From NCBI GenBank assembly GCA_019752975.1, contig JAIELM010000143.1, forward strand, positions 1 through 15,523: a stretch of DNA of 15,523 bases. Direction: 5' to 3'. Below the pieces are notes generated by a model. It searched no databases, had not been told where the DNA came from, and was given only the letters and a program-made list of their open reading frames with translations. The position numbers were made by a program, and so were the translations under genes. Positions within the stretch are counted from its first letter, which is position 1. Each line of letters starts with the position of its first letter. The stretch comes from Undibacterium sp. GTDB taxonomy: Bacteria; Pseudomonadota; Gammaproteobacteria; Burkholderiales; Burkholderiaceae_D. Below are positions 1-8,371 of the stretch, one piece after another.

Positions 1-23
1 CCCAGAATGCCAGTACAAACAAC

Positions 24-57
24 AAAACCCCTATCAACTAAGTCAACAGGGGTTTTT
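24..57. terminator. Bidirectional rho-independent terminator hairpin
   Basis: A 9-bp stem, AAAACCCCT (24-32) with AGGGGTTTT (48-56), encloses a 15-nt loop. The A/T ends of the stem give a T-run on either strand. It lies just beyond the stop of the minus-strand gene at 76-402 and would also end any plus-strand gene entering from the left of the window. Confidence 0.7.
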
Positions 58-75
58 AATCAGAACGGTAGTAGC

Positions 76-402
76 CTAAGCAGTCAAAAGAACCGGTGTC
101 TTCGTCTGTGCAGCTTCACGAGCAGAACTTGGCAATTCGTTTAAATGTGCCGCACCACTCATCAATTCAGCGATACGACCAGTCAAAGCACCTTCTTGTG
201 TAGCTAACTGAAAATGCGCAGGTCTTTGCGATTGTACGATACCCCAACGCACGATGGGCGCACGTCCACTACCATCCAATAACGCCTTGTCTTTGAGCCA
301 TTGCTCGAAAAAACGGGTAGGCATATTGCTTTCAACCCAGATCAAATGATCTGAAGTCATGAGCTTGTTGTACGATGGGCGGATCAAGATTTCGTAAATC
401 AT
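76..402 (-). CDS. Hypothetical protein, 108 aa
   Basis: I do not recognise this protein. It is small and soluble-looking, with no signal peptide and no membrane segment. The N-terminal half is rich in aromatic and charged residues and contains the segment FFEQWLKDKALLDGSGRAP around residues 31-49. The C-terminal third is Ala-, Ser- and Thr-rich and looks flexible. The start is supported by a good ribosome binding site, GAGGAAA, about five bases before the ATG on the minus strand, and a terminator hairpin follows the stop at 24-57. It appears to be a single-gene transcript: the next gene upstream on the same strand ends at 611 and has its own terminator. Coding status rests on the ribosome binding site, the terminator and the plausible composition, not on a known homologue. 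No function can be assigned. Confidence 0.6.
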   Translation of the reverse strand: MIYEILIRPSYNKLMTSDHLIWVESNMPTRFFEQWLKDKALLDGSGRAPIVRWGIVQSQRPAHFQLATQEGALTGRIAELMSGAAHLNELPSSAREAAQTKTPVLLTA

Positions 403-540
403 GGCATTTCCTCTAGTTTATTCTTTGCTATTTTTCAAACCTGTGCAAAGATTCTTATCAGCAAGAACGCGAGAGGAAGTAAGTCGGTTGACACAAATAC
501 TTACAACTTTTTGGAAATTCTTAAAAAAATCGAGTAAAAA

Positions 541-574
541 TGAAAAAAGCCTGAATTCTTAAAGAAATTCAGGC
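541..574 (-). terminator. Rho-independent terminator of the ornithine cyclodeaminase gene
   Basis: GCCTGAATT (549-557) pairs with AATTCAGGC (566-574) around an 8-nt loop. Read on the minus strand the hairpin is followed by TTTTTT (complement of 543-548). It lies 36 bp past the stop of the gene at 611-1726. Confidence 0.8.
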
Positions 575-610
575 CTTAAGATTGCAATTTAATTTAGCAA
601 ATACCAATAT

Positions 611-1726
611 TTAAGAAACAAAAGCAGGGGCAATCCTACTTAGCGGGGGTAACACCATAGCGGTAGAATGACTATTGTCGGCAATAAAACCAAACAAATT
701 CTTTGGATTAGGCAGACTAGGAATCAGAGAGATCTTCTCACTCATTCCCAATTCCAGCGCCACATCACGCATAAAACGCAAGGCAGAATAATCTTCCAAA
801 GCAAAACCCACAGAATCAAAAATCGTCACTTGTGCCTCATCGCTGCGTCCAACTTGCTTGCCCGACAAAACCGTCCATAATTCTGTTACGGGAAAATCTG
901 CTGGCATTTGCTGCATATCGCCTTCGATACGAGACTGTGGCTCAAATTCGCAAAATACCGAACCCATGCGCAGAACGTCAGCATGTAACTCAGTTTTACC
1001 GGGACAATCACCACCCACACCATTGATGTGCATGCCGGGTTCTATCATATCTGGAGTAATGATAGTGGCATTGGTTTTATCTGCGGTCACGGTAGTAATA
1101 ATATCCACCCCTTTCACCGCTTCTTTGATGCTAGCAAAACGCTGGAATTTCAAACCCATTTGCGTCAAATTGGCTTGTAATTTATCCGTCGCAGCTGGGT
1201 CAACATCATAGAGATGGAAAATTTCTATTCCCAACAAGTGGTGAAACGCCAAAGCCTGAAATTCACTCTGTGCGCCATTGCCGATCAACGCCATTTTCTT
1301 GCATTCCTGCCTCGCTAAAGCACGTGCGGCAACTGCGGACATCGCTGCGGTACGTATGGCCGTGGTCAAAGTCAATTCGCTGATCAATTCAGGGACGCCA
1401 GTTTCCACATCGGCCAATACGCCAAACGCCATCACCGTAGGGAGATTAAAGCGGTAATTAGTAGGATGCCCGTTGACATACTTAAAGGCATACGATTTAT
1501 CATCCGCAATCGGCATCAATTCAATCACGCCGACATCAGAATGACTAGCAACGCGAGCGCACTTGTCAAAGGAGTTCCAGCGTAAAAAATCTTGATTAAT
1601 GTAAGAAGCGACCCCCGCGATGCAGGCAGACAAACCGCGCTTATTAACGATTTCAGCAACACGTTCCGCGCTGAGATATTGTGTATTAACGTGTTTTTTA
1701 GTGATGCTTTGTTCAGTGTTATTCAT
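611..1726 (-). CDS. Ornithine cyclodeaminase (mu-crystallin family)
   Basis: Predicted cytosolic NAD-dependent enzyme that converts L-ornithine to L-proline and ammonia, linking arginine/ornithine breakdown to proline. At 371 aa it is slightly longer than the roughly 350-aa Pseudomonas putida enzyme, mainly through a longer N-terminus. Characteristic blocks are visible: the substrate-site region SFDKCARVASHSDVGVIELM (residues 52-71), FKYVNGHP (81-88), the nucleotide-binding loop ALIGNGAQSEFQALAFH (146-162), and NGVGGDCPGKTELHADV (235-251), whose Asp240 matches the catalytic Asp of the family. DSVGFALEDYSALR (304-317) is also typical. A strong ribosome binding site (AGGGGAG) precedes the ATG. 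The gene is transcribed divergently from the Lrp/AsnC regulator at 1974, the usual arrangement for such a regulator and its target. The very similar alanine dehydrogenase and lysine cyclodeaminase members cannot be fully excluded, but the motif wording fits ornithine best. Confidence 0.9.
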   Translation of the reverse strand: MNNTEQSITKKHVNTQYLSAERVAEIVNKRGLSACIAGVASYINQDFLRWNSFDKCARVASHSDVGVIELMPIADDKSYAFKYVNGHPTNYRFNLPTVMAFGVLADVETGVPELISELTLTTAIRTAAMSAVAARALARQECKKMALIGNGAQSEFQALAFHHLLGIEIFHLYDVDPAATDKLQANLTQMGLKFQRFASIKEAVKGVDIITTVTADKTNATIITPDMIEPGMHINGVGGDCPGKTELHADVLRMGSVFCEFEPQSRIEGDMQQMPADFPVTELWTVLSGKQVGRSDEAQVTIFDSVGFALEDYSALRFMRDVALELGMSEKISLIPSLPNPKNLFGFIADNSHSTAMVLPPLSRIAPAFVS

Positions 1727-1819
1727 GTTGCTCCCCTAGATGCCGTTGTAGAGAACTTGCGCGCAGTGAGACAACCCCATGACTACCGTCTTTTTACCTA
1801 AATAAAGCAATAGGTCGCG

Positions 1820-1840
1820 GCAAAAATTTTTGCGTAAGTT
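1820..1840. repeat. 14-bp palindrome overlapping a repeat-terminus-like sequence
   Basis: GCAAAAATTTTTGC (1820-1833) is a perfect palindrome in the gap between the ornithine cyclodeaminase gene and its divergent regulator. It runs into TTTTGCGTAAGT (1828-1839), identical over 12 bases to the right terminus of the palindromic repeats at 9143-9276 and 10371-10487. It may be a collapsed or solo remnant of that repeat, or a regulatory dyad. The sequence alone does not decide. Confidence 0.35.
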
Positions 1841-1903
1841 CTTGTTCTGAAAACTGATAGCTACATCTTAGGTGAAGTCAGTGTTAAACAATATCCACAA
1901 GAA

Positions 1904-1919
1904 TGACCATATTTCGTCA
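1904..1919. promoter_or_regulatory. Candidate Lrp/AsnC-type operator dyad
   Basis: TGACCATATTTCGTCA is an imperfect dyad (TGAC-N8-GTCA with an A/T-rich centre) placed 55 bp ahead of the regulator gene and about 180 bp ahead of the divergent ornithine cyclodeaminase gene. Lrp/AsnC proteins bind A/T-rich dyads in such divergent gaps. Assignment to this regulator is inference from position. Confidence 0.35.
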
Positions 1920-1973
1920 AATTTCTGCCAAAATGAAGGCTAGAACTAACATAATGAGCAAAATGGAGACTAC

Positions 1974-2396
1974 ATGGATGCCCTAGATCAACAACTTATC
2001 TCGCTTTTACGTGGTAATGCGCGCCTAAGTATCGCCACATTAGCGCACAAACTCAAGGTCTCACGCGGCACCGTCAATAACCGTATTGCCCGTCTCGAAT
2101 CCGAAGAGATCATTGTAGGTTACACAATCCGCCTAAGACCGGATACCCAACCTAATGAAATCCACGCATGGATTAGTATCGCCGTCGACGGCAACGAAAC
2201 CCGCGCTGTGATCGCGGCCTTATTGGGAGAACCAGGAATAGAAGAAATCCACGACACTAATGGTCGTTGGGACCTATTGGCCAGCTTACGTGCCGCCAAT
2301 TTATCGGAATTATCAGATATTTTGGAAAGGATACGCCTAATTAAAGCGATACAAAATACCGAAACTAGCATTCATTTGCACACCTTCAGGAGTTGA
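1974..2396 (+). CDS. Lrp/AsnC family transcriptional regulator
   Basis: A 140-aa DNA-binding regulator of the Lrp/AsnC (feast/famine) type. Residues 1-60 form the helix-turn-helix domain, opening with MDALDQQLISLLRGNARLS and continuing with the recognition region KVSRGTVNNRIARLESEEII. Residues about 62-138 fit the RAM ligand-binding and oligomerisation domain, with a typical EIHDTNGRWDLLASLRAANL stretch. It is a little shorter than classical Lrp (about 160 aa). A GGAG ribosome binding site lies five bases ahead of the ATG. Divergence from the ornithine cyclodeaminase gene suggests that it controls that gene, perhaps in response to ornithine, arginine or proline. The ligand is not visible in the sequence. 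It converges on ssb, whose terminator lies between them. Confidence 0.9.
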   Translation: MDALDQQLISLLRGNARLSIATLAHKLKVSRGTVNNRIARLESEEIIVGYTIRLRPDTQPNEIHAWISIAVDGNETRAVIAALLGEPGIEEIHDTNGRWDLLASLRAANLSELSDILERIRLIKAIQNTETSIHLHTFRS

Positions 2397-2454
2397 AGCA
2401 CGCAATGCTAGCAATTTATGATGAGTATCATTTCCAAAACAATTGCTGCATTTC

Positions 2455-2490
2455 GGTATAAAAAAACCCAGTGGTACAAAACTCACTGGG
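2455..2490 (-). terminator. Rho-independent terminator of ssb
   Basis: CCCAGTG (2467-2473) pairs with CACTGGG (2484-2490) around a 10-nt loop. On the minus strand the hairpin is followed by TTTTTTTATA, complement of 2457-2466. It stands about 50 bp past the ssb stop. There is no T-run on the plus strand, so it works mainly for ssb. Confidence 0.75.
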
Positions 2491-2537
2491 CTCATTCACT
2501 AGATCTATTCTCCGCAGATAGAAACTCTGCGCGTCAA

Positions 2538-3041
2538 TTAGAACGGAATATCGTCATCCATATCAGAAAAATTCGGTGCTGGTCTTGACGCTGGTGCTGC
2601 TGGACGTGCTTGCTGCACTGGTGCGGCATACGCTGGCGCTGCTTGGCGTTGTTGAACAGGAGCGCCGTAGCCCTCGTCATCCATAGGAGCGCTGCCACCC
2701 ATGCCTTGACGACTTCCTAGCATTTTCATTTCGTCGGCTTTGATATCGGTCGCATACTTTTCTACGCCGTCTTTATCAGTGTATTTGCGAGTACGTAGCG
2801 AACCTTCTATGTACACTTGTGAACCTTTTTTCAGGTACTGTCCTGCGATCTCAGCCAACTTGCCGAAGAAGGTAACTCGATGCCATTCTGTGGCTTCCTT
2901 TTTCTCTCCAGTTTGTTTGTCTTTCCAATTTTCCGTGGTGGCTACCGTGATGGTGGTCATGGCGTCGCCGCTGGGCATGTAACGGGTTTCTGGATCGCGT
3001 CCTAGATTACCAATGATTTGGACTTTATTTAATGATGCCAT
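2538..3041 (-). CDS. ssb: Single-stranded DNA-binding protein
   Basis: SSB coats single-stranded DNA during replication, recombination and repair and recruits partner proteins through its C-terminal tip. The 167-aa protein has an OB fold in residues 1-112, beginning [20 protein letters not shown], with the conserved aromatic residues Trp39, Trp53 and Phe58-59 in the DNA-binding face. A flexible Gly/Pro/Gln/Ala-rich linker follows (about 113-155), and the protein ends in the canonical acidic tip DMDDDIPF. Length and layout match the bacterial family (about 170 aa). A strong AAGGAG ribosome binding site stands seven bases before the ATG. The MFS transporter gene lies 43 bp upstream on the same strand and may share a transcript, and uvrA is divergent beyond that. 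This grouping recurs in Burkholderiales. I found no LexA-type box ahead of it. Confidence 0.98.
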   Translation of the reverse strand: MASLNKVQIIGNLGRDPETRYMPSGDAMTTITVATTENWKDKQTGEKKEATEWHRVTFFGKLAEIAGQYLKKGSQVYIEGSLRTRKYTDKDGVEKYATDIKADEMKMLGSRQGMGGSAPMDDEGYGAPVQQRQAAPAYAAPVQQARPAAPASRPAPNFSDMDDDIPF

Positions 3042-3084
3042 TTGCTACTCCTTAAAAATAATTTATCAACCTAACTCACTTGTT

Positions 3085-4329
3085 TCAATCCCGCTTTTGC
3101 TCGGAAAGCTTGCTACGCCTTGGCAAATCCCGCATGCGGTGTGCGATTATAAGCCAGATTAAGGACAAGAACGCACATAAAATAAAGACCGCGCTTACAC
3201 CAAAATATTGCACAATCGAACCACCCAAATAACCACCGCAAGCCAAACCCAAGGCCTGCATTGTGTTATACACGCCTAAGGCGGCTCCTTTTGCCGAAGC
3301 GGGGGCGATGCGCGAGACCAAAGAAGGCTGACTGGCTTCTAAAATATTAAAGGAAAGAAAAAAGATAAACAGAAACACAAGCAGCGCGGTACTATTATTC
3401 AAAAACTGCCAAAACCCCAGCTGCGCCAACAGCAGTAGCCCAATTGCGCCCAAAAATACTGGCTTCATTTTGCCCAGCCTTTCGCCACGCATGATCACCA
3501 ATACCATGAGCAAAAAAGAGCCCAAGACCACCGGCAGATAGACCTCCCAATGTTTTTCCAAGGGGAGATGCGCCACTTGCACTAAGGTCGAGGGAAGTAC
3601 CACGAACATCGCTGCCATACAGAGATGTAAAACAAAAACACCCACATTCAAGCGCATTAATTCTGGATTTCTAAGTACGCTACTCAAGGGTACTTTTACC
3701 TGAGGCGTCGGGGGAGCATTGGGTGTAATCCACAATATCACCGCGATTGCGGCAACTGCTAGCACCGCCGTGAGGATAAAAATACCATCCATACCGATGT
3801 ACCGATATAGGATAGGAGCGAACACCAAGGATAGGGCAAAACTCACACCAATGGCACCGCCCACCATCGCCATGGCCTTGGTTCTATGTTCTTCGCGCGT
3901 ACTGTCGGCCAATAGTGCAGTAATCGCAGCAGAAATCGCGCCTGCGCCTTGCACCACACGCCCAATCAATATGCCCATTACAGTAGTGGAGCTGGCCGCA
4001 ATTACCGCACCCAAGGCAAACAATATCAAGCCAATCACGATAATGCGTTTGCGACCAAATCGATCGGAAGCGATACCAAAAGGAATTTGCAAACAGGCTT
4101 GGCTCAATCCATACGCCCCCATCGCCAATCCGACCAAACTGGCATTGCCGCCGTCAGATAAAGTCTTGGCATGCAAGGCAAAAATAGGCAAAATTAAAAA
4201 CAAACCTAACATGCGCAATGCAAAAATAGCCGCCAAACTCACACCAGAGCGAATTTCCATGCGGGTCATAGAGGAGGATACCGACTGCGTTTTGAGAGTC
4301 GCGTTTATGGTTGAGGTGACGCTATTCAT
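3085..4329 (-). CDS. MFS transporter, YajR-like
   Basis: Inner-membrane major facilitator superfamily transporter of 414 aa, hydrophobic throughout with spacing that fits 12 membrane helices. Motif A is clear between helices 2 and 3: GIASDRFGRKR at residues 85-95. Resemblance to E. coli YajR is strong in the first half, for example FALRMLGLFLILPIFAL (35-51), GAYGLSQACLQIPFG (71-85) and TREEHRTKAMAMVG. YajR (about 454 aa) carries a C-terminal cytosolic YAM domain; here the protein stops soon after helix 12 with a basic tail (HRMRDLPRRSKLSEQKRD), so that domain is absent. The substrate is unknown. The first ATG has no good ribosome binding site, and in-frame ATGs at residues 21 and 24 just ahead of the first helix are possible starts. 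It precedes ssb by 43 bp and diverges from uvrA. Confidence 0.88.
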   Translation of the reverse strand: MNSVTSTINATLKTQSVSSSMTRMEIRSGVSLAAIFALRMLGLFLILPIFALHAKTLSDGGNASLVGLAMGAYGLSQACLQIPFGIASDRFGRKRIIVIGLILFALGAVIAASSTTVMGILIGRVVQGAGAISAAITALLADSTREEHRTKAMAMVGGAIGVSFALSLVFAPILYRYIGMDGIFILTAVLAVAAIAVILWITPNAPPTPQVKVPLSSVLRNPELMRLNVGVFVLHLCMAAMFVVLPSTLVQVAHLPLEKHWEVYLPVVLGSFLLMVLVIMRGERLGKMKPVFLGAIGLLLLAQLGFWQFLNNSTALLVFLFIFFLSFNILEASQPSLVSRIAPASAKGAALGVYNTMQALGLACGGYLGGSIVQYFGVSAVFILCAFLSLIWLIIAHRMRDLPRRSKLSEQKRD

Positions 4330-4423
4330 AAGTACAAAATTTTAATTTAAGAAGCCATTCAAAAAACCCGTTATAGTAGCAGGTTGCTCGTCCAAAAAAT
4401 TGAAAATAGTAGAAAGCAGTTCC

Positions 4424-7381
4424 ATGACCTTAAGCAAAAGCAAAACGTCCAAAGCAGGCAAATCCGCTAAACCAAGCGAAATTGAATTTGATGGACGCGA
4501 CTTACCTACCGTTAAAAAAGACGAAATCCGCATACGCGGTGCACGCACGCATAACTTAAAAAATATCAATCTTGATTTACCGCGCAATAAATTGGTGGTG
4601 ATCACAGGACTGTCAGGCTCGGGCAAATCGTCACTTGCCTTTGACACCTTGTATGCAGAAGGTCAGCGTCGGTATGTGGAATCTTTGTCGGCCTACGCTC
4701 GCCAGTTTTTGCAATTAATGGAAAAGCCAGATGTCGACATGATAGAAGGTCTCTCGCCAGCGATCTCTATCGAACAAAAAGCCACTTCGCATAACCCGCG
4801 TTCGACTGTTGGCACGGTGACCGAGATCCACGATTATTTGCGTCTCCTCTACGCACGGGTCGGCACACCATATTGCCCAGATCATCCTGAAAATCCGCTC
4901 GCCGCGCAATCGGTTTCACAAATGGTAGACACCGTACTCGCGCTGCCCGAAGAGACGAAATTAATGATCTTGGCGCCTGTGGTAACCAACCGTAAAGGCG
5001 AACACGTTGACCTGTTTGAACAAATGCAGGCGCAGGGTTTTATTCGTTTTCGGGTACAAAGTGGCACTCACCCGGCACGGATCGTGGATGTCGACGATTT
5101 ACCTAAACTAAAGAAAACCGAGAAGCACACAATTGATGTAGTGATTGATCGAGTCAAGGTCAAAGCTGACATCAAACAACGCCTAGCGGAATCCTTTGAA
5201 ACCTCATTACGCATCGCCAATGGTCGCGCTTTAATCGTCGATATGGAGACTGGTGTTGAGCAATTATTTTCCAACAAATTCGCCTGCCCTACTTGTGGTT
5301 ATAGCCTGCAAGAACTAGAGCCACGCCTATTCTCCTTCAACAATCCCATGGGCGCTTGCCCTGAGTGTGATGGCTTAGGGCATATAGAATTTTTCGACCC
5401 TAAACGCATCGTTGCTTTCCCCAATTTATCGCTAGCCAGTGGTGCGGTCAAAGGCTGGGATAGACGCAATCAATACTATTTTCAAATGCTATCCAACCTT
5501 GCGGCATTTTATGATTTTGATGTCGACACACCGTTTGAACAATTACCCGAAGCCTCACAACAAGTCGTTCTGTACGGTTCAGGAAAACAAGTTATTCCTT
5601 TCACTTACATCAATGAAAAAGGCCGCACCGTCATCAAGGAACATAGCTTTGAAGGGGTGGTCACCAATCTGCAAAGACGCTACCGCGAAACCGACTCTAT
5701 GGCAGTCAAAGAAGAACTAGCCAAGTTCATCAATGAAAAAGAATGCCCTTCCTGCCACGGCGCACGTTTGCGGGTAGAAGCACGCTTTGTCAAAGTAGGG
5801 ATAGGTGAGCAAGAGCGCGCCATTTATGAACTCTCGGCATTGCCTTTGCGAGACGGCTTAGAATTTTTCACCAATTTAAAATTAGTCGGCGCTAAGCGCG
5901 ACATCGCTGATCGCATCATCAAAGAAATCAGCTCACGTTTGACCTTCTTAAATAATGTCGGCCTAGACTATTTATCCTTGGATCGCAGTGCTGACACGCT
6001 CTCTGGTGGTGAAGCCCAACGCATACGTTTGGCCTCGCAGATTGGCTCAGGCTTAACCGGTGTGATGTATGTGCTTGATGAACCCTCCATAGGCCTGCAT
6101 CAGCGTGACAATGACCGCCTCATCGGCACACTCAAACACCTACGCGATATCGGCAATAGTGTTTTAGTGGTAGAACACGATGAAGATGCGATACGCTGCG
6201 CCGACTTTGTCGTTGATATGGGCTTAGGTGCTGGGGTACATGGCGGTGAAATCATCGCTCAAGGAACATTAGAAGATATTATGAAGAGCGAACGCTCTTT
6301 AACCGCGCAATATCTCTCAGGCGCCTTATGCATAGAAGTGCCAAAAAAACGTGCCACCTTTAATCCCGAAAAACAGTTCGTCATTGCCGGTGCGTCAGGT
6401 AATAATCTCAAGCACGTCACCATGAAATTGCCTATCGGCTTATTGACCTGTGTGACCGGTGTTTCAGGCTCCGGAAAATCGACCCTAGTCAACGATACGC
6501 TGTACCTAGCTGCGTCACGCCATCTATATGGTTCGCAAGCAGAACCCGCAGCCTTTGAAAGCATCAGCGGCCTAGAACATTTCGATAAAGTGATTTCTGT
6601 AGATCAGGGTCCTATCGGTCGTACACCGCGCTCCAATCCTGCCACTTACACTGGTCTATTCACACCAATTCGCGATCTATTTGCCACCGTTCCTGTGGCT
6701 AAAGAACGTGGCTATAGCGCAGGACGATTCTCGTTTAATGTCAAAGGTGGACGCTGCGAAGCTTGCCAAGGTGACGGCGTCATCAAAGTCGAAATGCACT
6801 TCTTACCTGACGTGTATGTTCCTTGCGATACCTGCCATGGCAAACGCTATAACCGCGAAACCTTGGAAGTACAGTACAAAGGGAAAAACATCACCGAGAT
6901 CCTAGCGATGACGGTAGAAGATGCCTATGAATTCTTTAAACCCGTGCCTCTCATTGCCCGTAAATTGCACACACTACTAGATGTCGGCCTTGGTTATATT
7001 CGCCTAGGTCAAAGCGCCACGACGCTATCAGGTGGCGAAGCACAGCGGGTTAAACTTTCGCTGGAATTGTCTAAACGCGATACTGGTCGCACTTTGTATA
7101 TCTTGGATGAGCCAACCACCGGACTACATTTTCACGACATCGCCTTACTGCTCAAAGTCATCCATCGCTTGCGTGATCAAGGCAACACCTTGGTCATCAT
7201 CGAGCATAATTTAGATGTAATTAAAACCGCAGATTGGATCGTCGATATGGGACCAGAAGGTGGCGCAGGTGGAGGCAGAATCATCGCTAGCGGTTCACCC
7301 GAGGATGTGGCAGCGAATAGCGAAAGTGTGACTGGACAGTATTTACTGCCTTTGTTGAAAACGAAAAAATCGAAAACCTAA
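4424..7381 (+). CDS. uvrA: Excinuclease ABC subunit A (UvrA)
   Basis: Damage-recognition ATPase of nucleotide excision repair. UvrA dimers scan DNA and load UvrB. From the ATG at 4424 the protein has 985 aa. It shows two ABC modules: Walker [10 protein letters not shown] at 62-70 with signature LSGGEAQR at 526-533 and Walker [12 protein letters not shown], then GVSGSGKST at 679-687 with LSGGEAQR at 868-875 and [11 protein letters not shown]. The zinc-module cysteines are intact: C288/C291 with C312/C315, and C778/C781 with C801/C804. The E. coli protein has 940 aa; the surplus is mostly a Lys/Ser-rich leader of about 35 residues before [17 protein letters not shown]. An in-frame TTG at 4400 would add eight residues, but neither start has a clear ribosome binding site and the ATG is preferred. 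TATAGT at 4372-4377 could be a -10 box without a good -35. No LexA box is visible. Confidence 0.98.
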   Translation: MTLSKSKTSKAGKSAKPSEIEFDGRDLPTVKKDEIRIRGARTHNLKNINLDLPRNKLVVITGLSGSGKSSLAFDTLYAEGQRRYVESLSAYARQFLQLMEKPDVDMIEGLSPAISIEQKATSHNPRSTVGTVTEIHDYLRLLYARVGTPYCPDHPENPLAAQSVSQMVDTVLALPEETKLMILAPVVTNRKGEHVDLFEQMQAQGFIRFRVQSGTHPARIVDVDDLPKLKKTEKHTIDVVIDRVKVKADIKQRLAESFETSLRIANGRALIVDMETGVEQLFSNKFACPTCGYSLQELEPRLFSFNNPMGACPECDGLGHIEFFDPKRIVAFPNLSLASGAVKGWDRRNQYYFQMLSNLAAFYDFDVDTPFEQLPEASQQVVLYGSGKQVIPFTYINEKGRTVIKEHSFEGVVTNLQRRYRETDSMAVKEELAKFINEKECPSCHGARLRVEARFVKVGIGEQERAIYELSALPLRDGLEFFTNLKLVGAKRDIADRIIKEISSRLTFLNNVGLDYLSLDRSADTLSGGEAQRIRLASQIGSGLTGVMYVLDEPSIGLHQRDNDRLIGTLKHLRDIGNSVLVVEHDEDAIRCADFVVDMGLGAGVHGGEIIAQGTLEDIMKSERSLTAQYLSGALCIEVPKKRATFNPEKQFVIAGASGNNLKHVTMKLPIGLLTCVTGVSGSGKSTLVNDTLYLAASRHLYGSQAEPAAFESISGLEHFDKVISVDQGPIGRTPRSNPATYTGLFTPIRDLFATVPVAKERGYSAGRFSFNVKGGRCEACQGDGVIKVEMHFLPDVYVPCDTCHGKRYNRETLEVQYKGKNITEILAMTVEDAYEFFKPVPLIARKLHTLLDVGLGYIRLGQSATTLSGGEAQRVKLSLELSKRDTGRTLYILDEPTTGLHFHDIALLLKVIHRLRDQGNTLVIIEHNLDVIKTADWIVDMGPEGGAGGGRIIASGSPEDVAANSESVTGQYLLPLLKTKKSKT

Positions 7382-7483
7382 AAACTAAAATCTCTCAACA
7401 GAGAGAAAAACGTGAAGAAGAAACGGTTGAAAAAAAAGTGATGTGGTTTCGTGATTATTCAGCCCCCTATGTAAGCCGTCTTT

Positions 7484-7547
7484 CCCGCATGTTTTTAGCG
7501 GGAATCCAGCGACTTTTGTTCAACAACGAACGCCACTGAATTCCCGA
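7484..7547. repeat. REP-like imperfect inverted repeat
   Basis: A short hairpin CCCGC (7484-7488) / GCGGG (7498-7502) leads into a longer imperfect inverted repeat, GGGAATCCAGCG (7500-7511) against CGCCACTGAATTCCC (7531-7545). The wording CCCGC...GCGGGAATCCAG...CACTGAATTCCCG resembles dispersed intergenic repeats common in proteobacterial chromosomes. It lies in the 370-bp gene-free stretch between uvrA and pth and codes for nothing visible. Only one copy is in this window. Confidence 0.55.
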
Positions 7548-7603
7548 TTAAACCCTAGTGAATAACATAAAATAGGGTGGCGTACTTTGAAATTTTAACT
7601 TCG

Positions 7604-7640
7604 CCATAGAGAGCTGAATAATTCTATGGTTTCTTTTTAT
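7604..7640 (+). terminator. Terminator-like hairpin downstream of uvrA
   Basis: CCATAGA (7604-7610) pairs with TCTATGG (7623-7629) around a 12-nt loop, followed by the T-rich TTTCTTTTTAT. It is 220 bp past uvrA and could end that transcript. The stem is modest and the distance long, so this is tentative. Apart from the repeat at 7484-7547 and the tandem repeat at 7701-7724, nothing else is visible in 7382-7751. Confidence 0.35.
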
Positions 7641-7700
7641 AGCTCGTCAATCAAAGGCTTAAAATGAGATCATTTTTCTATACTCTTTTTTCTCGTCGCT

Positions 7701-7724
7701 GTCTCCGCGTCTCTGCGTCTCTGT
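7701..7724 (+). repeat. Three tandem 8-bp units ahead of pth
   Basis: GTCTCCGC, GTCTCTGC and GTCTCTGT follow each other without gaps at 7701-7708, 7709-7716 and 7717-7724. They lie 27 bp ahead of the pth start, in what is probably the 5' leader. TATACT at 7679-7684 could be a -10 box just upstream, but no good -35 accompanies it. Confidence 0.55.
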
Positions 7725-7751
7725 ATTGAGCAGTTTTAAATTGAAAAACTT

Positions 7752-8339
7752 ATGTCCATACGCTTAATCGTAGGCCTAGGAAACCCAGGCCCAGAATACG
7801 AACAAACTCGCCACAATGCCGGCTTTTGGTTGGTAGATCAGCTCGCTCATCGTGGCTCAAATGTGGGCTTACAACGCGATAAGAATTTTAATGCGCTAGT
7901 AGCCAAAACCCGAATTGCCAACGAAGATGTTTGGCTCTTGCAACCGCAAACCTTTATGAACCGCTCAGGGCTATCGGTCGGGGCGATCTGTCGTTTTTAC
8001 AAAATCACTCCAGATCAACTCTTAGTGGTACATGATGAACTCGATATGCTACCTGGCGTAGCCAAACTCAAAAAAGGTGGCTCTTCTGGCGGGCACAACG
8101 GACTCAAAGACATCACTGCTGCGCTAGGTACACAAGACTATTGGCGACTACGGATAGGCATAGGACATCCACGTACTTTGAACCTCAACCAAGGTGTCGC
8201 CGATTTTGTTTTGCATAGGCCGCGTAAAGAAGAACAGCCTTTGATTGATGAATCCATCGCCTACGCTTTGGATGTAATTCCTAAATTGGTGCAAGGGGAA
8301 TTCGCTGAGGCGATGACCCAATTACATACCGCCAAATAA
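7752..8339 (+). CDS. pth: Peptidyl-tRNA hydrolase
   Basis: Essential cytosolic hydrolase that recycles peptidyl-tRNA dropped from ribosomes by cleaving the ester bond between peptide and tRNA. The 195-aa length is standard. The family blocks are complete: [19 protein letters not shown] at residues 8-26 with catalytic His21 and Asn11, TFMNRSG (67-73) with Asn70, [19 protein letters not shown] with Asp95, and [11 protein letters not shown] with Asn116. RLRIGIGHP and the C-terminal lid region follow. No ribosome binding site is evident, but the N-terminus aligns with the family from the first residue, so this start is right. In many relatives pth is followed directly by ychF; here they are separated by about 3.7 kb holding a minus-strand operon and a broken efflux gene. 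Confidence 0.97.
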   Translation: MSIRLIVGLGNPGPEYEQTRHNAGFWLVDQLAHRGSNVGLQRDKNFNALVAKTRIANEDVWLLQPQTFMNRSGLSVGAICRFYKITPDQLLVVHDELDMLPGVAKLKKGGSSGGHNGLKDITAALGTQDYWRLRIGIGHPRTLNLNQGVADFVLHRPRKEEQPLIDESIAYALDVIPKLVQGEFAEAMTQLHTAK

Positions 8340-8371
8340 AAATATTCTATAATAAACTTACTTTTTATTTG
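8333..8371. terminator. A/T-rich bidirectional hairpin between pth and the opposing operon
   Basis: CAAATAAAAA (8333-8342) and TTTTTATTTG (8362-8371) form a perfect 10-bp inverted repeat with a 19-nt loop. The arms overlap the pth stop codon on the left and the last codons of the convergent gene on the right. Each strand gets a T-run in the distal arm. The stem has few G/C pairs, so efficiency may be low. Confidence 0.5.

Noticed and set aside
3719..4345. A 208-aa open frame on the plus strand across the MFS gene
   Set aside because: It is antisense to a clear 12-helix transporter, has low-complexity Ala/Ile/Pro composition and matches no family I know.
4330..4423. LexA (SOS) box for uvrA, or similarly upstream of ssb
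   Set aside because: No CTG-N10-CAG with the expected A/T-rich centre could be found in the uvrA/MFS gap or ahead of ssb.
7391..7406. Hairpin TCTCTC-AACA-GAGAGA directly after uvrA as its terminator
   Set aside because: On the plus strand it is followed by A residues, not T. It would only fit a minus-strand transcript, and no minus-strand gene ends there.
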